A stretch of 64,000 bases of DNA from Trinickia fusca (GTDB lineage: Bacteria > Pseudomonadota > Gammaproteobacteria > Burkholderiales > Burkholderiaceae), in the NCBI RefSeq assembly GCF_003628145.1, contig NZ_RBZV01000002.1, forward strand, positions 434,001-498,000, in the 5' to 3' direction. How positions within the stretch are numbered: position 1 is the first letter of the stretch; the number at the start of each line of letters is the position of its first letter. Shown here one piece after another: positions 58,544 to 64,000 of the stretch. Below the pieces are notes generated by a model. The model was not told the DNA's origin, made no database searches, and was given only the letters and a program-made list of their open reading frames with translations. Position numbers and translations under genes: made by a program.

Positions 58544-59215
58544 ATGCATTCGATGTCGACCTTGTCGAACGGCTTCTTTCTATCGTTGTCGTTGTGCCTC
58601 GATATCGGGATCGTCAACGTGGCAATTCTCTCGCTGACGCTCTCGCACGGCTTCAAGCCCGGCTTCTGGCTCGGGCTCGGCTCGTGTTTCGGCGATCTCG
58701 TCTACGTGTCGCTCGCACTCGCAGGCATGGCCGCCCTGCTGCACTTCGACGCCGTCCGCTGGGTCGTATGGCTCGGCGGCTCGACGATGCTGCTCTATCT
58801 AGCCTTGAAGATGGCGCGCGAGGCGCTGTTTCCGCCGGCGGCCCCGGCCGGCGACGCCTCGTCGCAGGCCTTGCCGCAAGCCAGCCTGGCGCGCGGCTTC
58901 GTGCGTGGCATCGTGCTCGCCATGTCGTCGCCGTCGGCGATCCTGTGGTTCGCGGCCGTCGGCGGCGCGCTGATCGCCAAGGCGGGGGCGACGGGCACGC
59001 ACGCGGCCCCGGTGTTTCTGGCCGGCTTCTTCCTGGGCGGCCTGGCATGGACCCTCTTCCTGTGCGGCCTCGCAAGCCACGGCCGCAAGCGGGCAGGCGC
59101 GAGCCTGCTGCGTGGCTGCCATGTCGCGTCCGCCCTGCTCTTCGCGTATCTCGCGTACACCGTGATCGTCGGCGGCTATCGCGACCTCATCCATCCCGCC
59201 CTGCACGCCGCCTGA
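58544..59215 (+). CDS. LysE family amino-acid exporter
   Basis: A 223-residue membrane protein with about six hydrophobic segments in the LysE/RhtB pattern. The N-terminal LSLCLDIGIVNVAILSLTLSHG region is followed by FWLGLGSCFGDLVYVSLALAG and WLGGSTMLLYLALKMARE. The substrate is not determinable. A second Met nine bases downstream (58553) is an alternative start. Probably cotranscribed with the asparaginase. Confidence 0.88.
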   Translation: MHSMSTLSNGFFLSLSLCLDIGIVNVAILSLTLSHGFKPGFWLGLGSCFGDLVYVSLALAGMAALLHFDAVRWVVWLGGSTMLLYLALKMAREALFPPAAPAGDASSQALPQASLARGFVRGIVLAMSSPSAILWFAAVGGALIAKAGATGTHAAPVFLAGFFLGGLAWTLFLCGLASHGRKRAGASLLRGCHVASALLFAYLAYTVIVGGYRDLIHPALHAA

Positions 59216-59282
59216 TGCGAGGCGCCAGCGGTCACCCCCGCCGAGTTCAGTTCAAGAACCGAGCACGCCCAGCCTCAAACGA

Positions 59283-59322
59283 AAACGGCGCAACGCGGCG
59301 AGTTGCCTGCGTTGCGCCGTTT
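59283..59322. terminator. Bidirectional terminator hairpin between the LysE gene and the PPxVY protein gene
   Basis: A 14-base perfect stem aaacggcgcaacgc/gcgttgcgccgttt with a 12-base loop between convergent genes. A TTTT run follows on the minus strand. Confidence 0.75.
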
Positions 59323-59363
59323 GGCCGGCGTGGCTGGCGCCTGCTGGGTCAGGCGCGCATCGA

Positions 59364-59654
59364 TCAGTAACGCCCGTAAGGACGTCCGTAGTAGCCGCGG
59401 TGATGGTGCCAATACGGGCGACCATAACCATAGTAGCCGCCCACGACCACTCCGGGCGGCCCATACACGACCGGCGGCGGCGCATAGACGACCGGTGGCG
59501 GTGCGTAATAGACAGGCGGCGGCGCGGCGTAGACCGGATAGGCCGGCGCGACTGGGATTCCGATGCCGATGCCTACCGACACATGCGCTTGGGCCGTCGC
59601 GGCAAACCCCGCGCCGAGCGTTGCGGCGGCCATCAACAAGACGAGCTTTTTCAT
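59364..59654 (-). CDS. Small secreted Pro/Tyr/Gly-rich protein
   Basis: A 96-residue protein with a signal peptide (MKKLVLLMAAATLGAGFAA, cleaved near AQAH). Repeats of the type PPPVYYAPPPVVYAPPPVVY follow, with a Gly/Tyr/His/Arg-rich tail (GYYGYGRPYWHHHRGYYGRP). It is likely a periplasmic or surface protein with no known function. ATG at 59654 starts the signal peptide; the longer in-frame extension is not hydrophobic. Confidence 0.8.
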   Translation of the reverse strand: MKKLVLLMAAATLGAGFAATAQAHVSVGIGIGIPVAPAYPVYAAPPPVYYAPPPVVYAPPPVVYGPPGVVVGGYYGYGRPYWHHHRGYYGRPYGRY

Positions 59655-60017
59655 TTGTTTCCCCTGGCGGATCGTTGCAGCCAGGCACTCGATTCCTCGG
59701 GTCACCTCTCCTGCAACTTGCGATTCAAATGTATCGAAAAAGCATCGGGGAATGCTTACCCATTTGTTGCAAATTGCAATCGACGCGCTCGGCACACGAG
59801 CGGCCGAGCGATGCGGAAAGCGGGCACAGGCCCGCGTAGGACGGGAAACGTTCGGCTTTACCGATCGGCGCATCAAACGGCCGATCGTATCGGTAATGTT
59901 TAATTACAAAATCGTGGTACGCGCGCAACCGGCCCGTGGCATGGCAGCCACGAGCCTCGTGCCGCATCGCGATCGGGCGGGCCAAGCCGTCCAACCGGGA
60001 TGTCGCCGCGCCGCGCG
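59655..60017. other. Intergenic region without a recognised gene
   Basis: 363 bases upstream of the PPxVY protein gene. It presumably contains that gene's promoter. A short hairpin gcgggc/gcccgc is present near 59819-59834. Nothing else is supportable. Confidence 0.35.
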
Positions 60018-60179
60018 TCAGCCGACCTTCACGTAGGCGAACTCGCGCGTCACGCTCGGCGGCACGTAGGCGCCGCTGATCTTCACGCGCGGTGTCAGGC
60101 GCTTTTTCTGATCCCACCAAAGGCGACGTTGCGACCGGCTCAGAAATCTCAGGTGCTTGCGATAGGAAAAGACGCTCAT
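60018..60179 (-). CDS. Small basic protein of unknown function
   Basis: A 53-residue very basic product (MSVFSYRKHLRFLSRSQRRL, then WWDQKKRLTPRVKISGAYVPP and ending FAYVKVG). A near-perfect ribosome site AAGGAGGTCAC immediately precedes the ATG at 60179, the strongest in the region, which argues for real translation. No domain recognised; charge suggests RNA or ribosome contact (inference). Confidence 0.6.
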   Translation of the reverse strand: MSVFSYRKHLRFLSRSQRRLWWDQKKRLTPRVKISGAYVPPSVTREFAYVKVG

Positions 60180-60511
60180 CGTGACCTCCTTACGAGACTG
60201 CGACACAGGAACGAAACCGCGACTACGATCCAATCCTTTCCTTGCACCCGGCGCCGCACCAGCCGCGCGCCGTTCAGACGTGCGGCGGCAAGCGCCTCGA
60301 CATCGCATTGAAAACACGCGTCGTCCATACCCCTCATACGACGCCCGATTTGCATCGACGAAAATCGGCAAGAACCCCCGTTGCGCAACAGCACGTGATC
60401 GACATATCCCGCGCACCGTCCGATCGTGCAACGGATGAGCGATACTTGCCCTTGCCTTGGGTGTGACGTTTTCGTCACCCCGCGATTCTTTTGCCGTTCA
60501 CAGGTCTTCAC
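60180..60511. promoter_or_regulatory. Divergent upstream region
   Basis: 332 bases between the 53-residue protein gene and the DUF2520 gene, on opposite strands. It should hold both promoters. No operator or RNA was recognised. Confidence 0.35.
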
Positions 60512-61441
60512 ATGCCGCTTTCTCGCCCGCCGCGTCTCGGCTTCATCGGGGCCGGCCGCCTCGCCCGTTGCCTGGCGCTTGGCTTCGCCCGCGCGGACTA
60601 CCCCGTCGTCGCGGTCACGAGCCGCTCGAGCGGCTCGGCGCGCGAGCTGGCCGCCACCATCGACGGGTGTCTCGCGCTCGACGACCCGCAGCAGGTCGTC
60701 GAGGCGGCCGACGTGGTCTTTTTAGCCGTTCCCGATGACAGCATCGGTACGGTCGCGAACACATTGCATTTCGATGACGCCGGCGCTATCGCGCCGGCAA
60801 CAAAAGCGCTCGTGCACTGTAGCGGTGCGACGAGCGTCGAGGTACTGGCCCGCGCGCGCGAGCAAGGCGCGTCGACGGGCGGTTTTCATCCACTGTACTT
60901 GTTCAGCGGCGGTTCTGCCGATCTTGAACGAATCGCCGGCTGTTCCGTGACGATCGAAGCCGATGGCGCGCTCAAGGACGTGCTCGTCGCGCTCGCCCAG
61001 GCGCTCGGCTGCCATCCGCTCACGATCGCCGGCGACCAGCGCATGCTCTATCACGGCGCGGCCCACTATGCGGCCAGCTTCGCGCTGTGCGCGCTGTCCG
61101 AAGCCGCCTCGCTCTGGCGCGGGCTTGGCCTCGACGAAGCGCAAGCGCTGCGCGCGCTGTTGCCGATGCTGGCCGGCACGATCGACGCAGCGCGCGAAAA
61201 AGGTTTGCCCGGTGCGTTGGCCGGCCCCGTCTCGCGCGGCGATGCCGATCTGTTGCACCGCCAGCTCGCCTGCTTCGAAGCGCTCGGCGGCGACCATGCC
61301 GCGCTCTACGCACTGCTCACGCGCCGCGCCGTCGCCCTGGCGCGCTTGCGCCCCACGCCGCCCGCCTCGCTCGACGCGATCGAGGCCTCGGTCGAGGCGA
61401 CGCTCGCGCGCGTCCTTGCGAGCAGTGCAAGCGACAAGTAA
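60512..61441 (+). CDS. Rossmann-like and DUF2520 domain protein
   Basis: A 309-residue protein. The N-terminal Rossmann domain (PRLGFIGAGRLARCLALGFAR) and VVFLAVPDDSIG resemble pyrroline-5-carboxylate reductase and NADP oxidoreductases. The C-terminal helical DUF2520 region (about 160-295) contains YHGAAHYAASFALCALSEAA. A dehydrogenase role is likely, substrate unknown. ATG at 60512 is preferred to an earlier in-frame start at 60491. Confidence 0.85.
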   Translation: MPLSRPPRLGFIGAGRLARCLALGFARADYPVVAVTSRSSGSARELAATIDGCLALDDPQQVVEAADVVFLAVPDDSIGTVANTLHFDDAGAIAPATKALVHCSGATSVEVLARAREQGASTGGFHPLYLFSGGSADLERIAGCSVTIEADGALKDVLVALAQALGCHPLTIAGDQRMLYHGAAHYAASFALCALSEAASLWRGLGLDEAQALRALLPMLAGTIDAAREKGLPGALAGPVSRGDADLLHRQLACFEALGGDHAALYALLTRRAVALARLRPTPPASLDAIEASVEATLARVLASSASDK

Positions 61442-61525
61442 GCCGTGATATGGTGACGACCGGCGCGCGCCCCTGAACGGACGGTCCAAGGCGCGACGAC
61501 CGCAACCCTGACGAGAACGCCAACA

Positions 61526-61867
61526 ATGATCAAAGTCAGCATCCTCTATCCGTACCGCGAAGGCGGCCGCTTCGACTTCGACTATTACCGCAACGTGCAT
61601 ATGCCGCTGGCGGCCAAGCGCTTCGGCGCCACGTTGCGCGGCTGGTCGATCGACGCCGGCATCAACGGCGGGCCGCCCGACACGAAGCCGCCGTTCGTCG
61701 CGGCAGGCCACTTCGTCTTCGACTCGGTAGACGCGTTTTACGCTGTCTTCACGCCGGCCGTCGCCGAAGAATTGATCGGCGATATCCCGAACTACACCGA
61801 CGGCGGCAACGGCACCATTTTCATCAGCGAAATCGACACCCTCGGCCAAGTCGAAGCCGCCGCCTAA
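61526..61867 (+). CDS. EthD family protein
   Basis: A 113-residue dimeric alpha/beta-barrel (ferredoxin-like) protein starting MIKVSILYPYREGGRFDFDYY, followed by RNVHMPLAAKRFG, the EthD signature. EthD proteins were first seen beside an ether-degrading P450 system; most, like this one, have no defined substrate. It sits between the DUF2520 gene and yggT in the same direction. Confidence 0.88.
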   Translation: MIKVSILYPYREGGRFDFDYYRNVHMPLAAKRFGATLRGWSIDAGINGGPPDTKPPFVAAGHFVFDSVDAFYAVFTPAVAEELIGDIPNYTDGGNGTIFISEIDTLGQVEAAA

Positions 61868-61952
61868 CGCCGGCGCACAGCATTACGCAGCGTGGCGCCG
61901 CTGCTCGACGTGAAAGCGCCATACGAGAAACTCAAGAAGGAAAGGATCGAAG

Positions 61953-62516
61953 ATGTTCGGCGATATCGCCCGTTTTCTGCTCAATACCCTGTTTACGCTG
62001 TTCGGCGCCGCGTTGCTGCTGCGCGCGTGGATGCAGACCGTGCGTCTGCCTCCGTACAACCCCGTCTCGACGGCCATCTTCCAGGCCACGAACTGGCTCG
62101 TGCTGCCGCTGCGGCGCGTGCTGCACAACGTGCGCGGACTCGATTGGGCGAGCCTGGTCGCCGCGCTGCTCGCGGCAATCGTCTACGTCGTGCTGATGGT
62201 GGCGATCGCGGGCGTGGACCCGCTCGCCGTCGGGCCTGTGATCGGCCTCGTGGCGCTGCTGACGCTCGTCAAGTGGGCGCTGAACCTGGTCATCTGGCTC
62301 ACGATCCTGATGGCGCTGCTCTCGTGGCTCAATCCGCGCTCGCCGGCCATGCCGATCCTCTATCAGCTGACCGCGCCGTTCCTGAACCCGCTGCGTAGAA
62401 TCATCCCGAACCTCGGCGGCATCGACCTGTCGCCGATCCTGCTGTTCTTGATCGTGCAGATCCTGCTGATGGTCGTGACGCGTGCGGCCGTATCGCTGAC
62501 GCTGTTCGGTATTTGA
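61953..62516 (+). CDS. YggT family membrane protein
   Basis: A 187-residue protein with two YggT repeats, each a pair of helices ending in the motif around RAWMQTVRLPPYNPVSTAIFQ or SWLNPRSPAMPILYQLTAPF, followed by PLRR(I/V). It is an inner-membrane protein implicated in osmotic or division-related functions in other bacteria, not firmly assigned. GAAGGAAAG precedes the ATG. Convergent with the DUF190 gene. Confidence 0.92.
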   Translation: MFGDIARFLLNTLFTLFGAALLLRAWMQTVRLPPYNPVSTAIFQATNWLVLPLRRVLHNVRGLDWASLVAALLAAIVYVVLMVAIAGVDPLAVGPVIGLVALLTLVKWALNLVIWLTILMALLSWLNPRSPAMPILYQLTAPFLNPLRRIIPNLGGIDLSPILLFLIVQILLMVVTRAAVSLTLFGI

Positions 62517-62567
62517 CATTCGAGCGGCTGGCGGCAGCGACGTATTGCTCGCCGCCCGCTCGCTCGT

Positions 62568-62897
62568 TCACTTGTCCGGCTGCCCGCCGATGACACCCCA
62601 GCGCGCCGGAATCAGCGCATAAAGCGCGCGCACCTTCTCCCGAGAGACACGCTCGATCAGACGTGCCGCTTCGCCTTCGGTCACGATGAATTCGACGGCC
62701 ACCGTCGACGCGCCTTGCAATTCGAAGAAGCGATCCTCGTGCAGCGTGTGATGCTCACCGAACCCTGCCATCGCGCGAAACGCCGAGCCACCTGCGATGC
62801 CCATCTTGCTCGCTTCGGTAAGCAGCCATTCCCAGAACGGCTTCCAGTGCAACCGATGGCTTTCGTGGACGTAGAACCGCAAGAGCACATGTTCCAT
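62568..62897 (-). CDS. DUF190 family protein
   Basis: A 109-residue PII-like fold protein (LLRFYVHESHRLHWKPFWEW, GIAGGSAFRAMAGFGEHH). DUF190 genes are regularly found next to crcB, as here (76 bases). A role in sensing or regulating fluoride export is suspected but unproven. GGAGAAGG precedes the ATG at 62897, chosen over a longer in-frame start. Confidence 0.9.
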   Translation of the reverse strand: MEHVLLRFYVHESHRLHWKPFWEWLLTEASKMGIAGGSAFRAMAGFGEHHTLHEDRFFELQGASTVAVEFIVTEGEAARLIERVSREKVRALYALIPARWGVIGGQPDK

Positions 62898-62973
62898 GAC
62901 AGCCTTCTCCTCGCTGTTCGCCAGCGGCTCGCAGGCTCGCTTGCGCAATAAGCCAAGCGTCAACCGTGGTGTC

Positions 62974-63369
62974 TTACGCGCCGGCCGTGCTCACGAGCCA
63001 GGCACGCGCGCTCCACATGCCGAACCCGGTCAGCGCGAACGATCCCAACAAGTGTAGGCCAGCGGCGATCAAGGCCCAGCCGAACTCGTTCTGGGCCATC
63101 AGCGTCACGACCTCGACGGAGAAAGTCGAGAACGTCGTCAAGCCGCCCATGAACCCCGTAATGACAAAAAGCCGCCATTCGGGCGGCAGGCCCGCCTTGG
63201 CCGTGAAGAACACGGCGGCGACGCCGATCAGATAAGCGCCGATCAGATTGGATGCCAGCGTACCGAGCGGCACCGCGGGCAGAATGGCGTTCAAGCTGAG
63301 GCTCAGCGCCCAGCGCAAGAGCGCGCCGAGACCCGCGCCGATAAAGATCGAGAGAATCGAATAAATCAA
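62974..63369 (-). CDS. crcB: Fluoride channel CrcB/Fluc
   Basis: A 131-residue dual-topology membrane protein with four helices and the Fluc motifs [24 protein letters not shown] and [15 protein letters not shown] (the Asn and Phe residues line the pore, the Thr/Ser cluster binds the central Na+). It exports fluoride. It lies downstream of a clear fluoride riboswitch, which predicts induction by fluoride. Confidence 0.95.
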   Translation of the reverse strand: MIYSILSIFIGAGLGALLRWALSLSLNAILPAVPLGTLASNLIGAYLIGVAAVFFTAKAGLPPEWRLFVITGFMGGLTTFSTFSVEVVTLMAQNEFGWALIAAGLHLLGSFALTGFGMWSARAWLVSTAGA

Positions 63370-63411
63370 GGTCCGTTCCTGGGTTCGAATTAGGGTTGTC
63401 GAAACGGCGGA

Positions 63412-63433
63412 GCGGCAGGCGAACGCCTACCGC
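63412..63433 (-). promoter_or_regulatory. Expression-platform hairpin of the fluoride riboswitch
   Basis: Perfect stem gcggcaggcg/cgcctaccgc with a two-base loop, between the aptamer and crcB. Its arm 63425-63433 (gcggtaggc on the minus strand) is complementary to the 3' end of the aptamer (gcctaccgc), so the two structures exclude each other. Confidence 0.65.
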
Positions 63434-63450
63434 CCCACCTCGGTGGAGTT

Positions 63451-63502
63451 GCGGTAGGCATCATCAGCCCTGGGGGCGGTTAAAGGAGGAATGCCATCTC
63501 CC
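63451..63502 (-). ncRNA. Fluoride riboswitch (crcB motif)
   Basis: Minus-strand RNA begins GGGAGATGGCATTCCTCC, continues TTTAACCGCCCC and ends GCTGATGATGCCTACCGC, matching the crcB-motif consensus (GGNGATGG at the 5' side, internal TTAACCGCC, 3' GCTGATGATGCCTAC). It ends 82 bases before the crcB ATG. Fluoride binding would switch on crcB and DUF190. Confidence 0.93.
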
Positions 63503-63608
63503 GCGCGCAAACCGGGAATCCGGCATGCGCGGCCCGGCAGGGAGACTGCCGGGTACGACCAGGCAGTACTGTATGCGTTCGAGGCGCGTCGGGCAAGCAC
63601 GCGCAAAG

Positions 63609-63643
63609 AACGGCGGCCCGGCTGAGGATGGGCCGGGCCGCCG
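63609..63643 (-). terminator. Terminator of the decarboxylase gene
   Basis: A 13-base stem acggcggcccggc/gccgggccgccgt with a nine-base loop, followed on the minus strand by ttcttt, 31 bases past the stop. Confidence 0.7.
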
Positions 63644-63674
63644 TCGATCGATCCATTTCAAGGCATTCGAACGC

Positions 63675-64000
63675 TCAAGCCAAGTCCCGCGAGACCGCCC
63701 GTCCGATGTCGGTCACGTGGCGCACCAAATCCTCGAGATCCGCCAGTGACGTATTGAAGTTGACGATGCAAACGCGCAGCGCGAATTTGCCCCGTACCGT
63801 CGTATGGGACGGATACGCGATGCCGCAGCGGTGCAACTCGTCGAGAATGGCATGATTCAATCGATCGAGGCGCGCCTCGCCCTCGGCCGTTCCCGACACG
63901 CTATTCGCGGGACGGTAACGGAAGGTCGTGATGCTCAAGTGATGCGTGAACGCCTCCAGCTCGGGATGCGACCCGGCGATTTCGTGGAGCTTGCGCGCCA
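63675..64000 (-). CDS. PLP-dependent decarboxylase, C-terminal fragment (runs off the window)
   Basis: The last 108 residues or so of a gene whose 5' part lies beyond position 64000. The end reads HHLSITTFRYRPANSV, then LNHAILDELHRCGIAYPSHT and LRVCIVNFNTSLADLEDLV, the C-terminal pattern of group II pyridoxal-dependent decarboxylases (aromatic-L-amino-acid, tyrosine or diaminobutyrate type). The PLP lysine is outside the window, so substrate class is open. Partial because of the window edge, not broken. Confidence 0.8.
   Translation of the reverse strand, partial: ARKLHEIAGSHPELEAFTHHLSITTFRYRPANSVSGTAEGEARLDRLNHAILDELHRCGIAYPSHTTVRGKFALRVCIVNFNTSLADLEDLVRHVTDIGRAVSRDLA

Overview
This window is GC-rich chromosomal DNA from a member of the Burkholderiaceae, most likely the Burkholderia/Paraburkholderia/Trinickia group. 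The assignment rests on gene content and order: minCDE, a glucokinase fused to a HexR-type regulator beside zwf and pgl, a Burkholderia-style general porin, DUF4148 proteins, a short HHHH-motif secreted protein, and the rib/nusB cluster.

Layout. 1-3218: a WxxGxW-repeat envelope protein, the minCDE operon and a GNAT acetyltransferase. 3447-5260: a two-gene cassette (HipA-like kinase overlapping a DUF3037 protein) downstream of tRNA-Ser(CGA). 5399-11247: ftsK-lolA-rarA-serS, all on the minus strand. 11573-14099: trxB, an Smr-domain protein and a TRIC-type channel. 14143-23172: a glucose regulon, with a GtsABCD-type ABC importer on minus diverging from zwf-pgl-glk/hexR on plus. A perfect palindrome of HexR type lies in the region between them. 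23736-28213: porin, hemL, ribD, ribE.

28151-50464 is accessory DNA lying between ribE and ribBA, genes that are normally neighbours. Its first 4.7 kb (28151-32914) looks like an integrated element. The last 63 bp of ribE recur at 32852-32914, with 26 of the first 27 bases identical. Short GACGGTAT repeats sit just inside both ends, and base composition drops between them. The element has no recognisable integrase. It carries a C39-like cysteine-peptidase-fold protein on one strand. On the other strand is a tight four-gene operon: Nmad3, Nmad2, an unknown protein with a GD-YNISGQAGAVGPNA module, and an AbiJ/HEPN-like protein. I regard this as the best candidate for an undescribed defence or nucleotide-modification system.

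The rest of the accessory stretch holds a polar amino-acid ABC importer with operator-like palindromes, a SerC-like aminotransferase paired with a TPR/ATP-grasp protein, and an orphan membrane domain of adenylate-cyclase type. It also holds two DUF4148 proteins, a Tat-exported metallophosphatase, a ccdAB toxin-antitoxin pair, acetyl-CoA synthetase with an acetate transporter, and a beta-propeller lipoprotein.

50465-64000 returns to core genes: ribBA (its GTP cyclohydrolase II domain lacks the zinc cysteines), ribH, nusB, an aminotransferase, a lytic transglycosylase, ubiD, an asparaginase II preceded by a cluster of three hairpin repeats, a LysE exporter, small envelope proteins, a DUF2520 protein, EthD, YggT, and a fluoride riboswitch-crcB-DUF190 unit. 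A PLP-dependent decarboxylase runs off the right edge.
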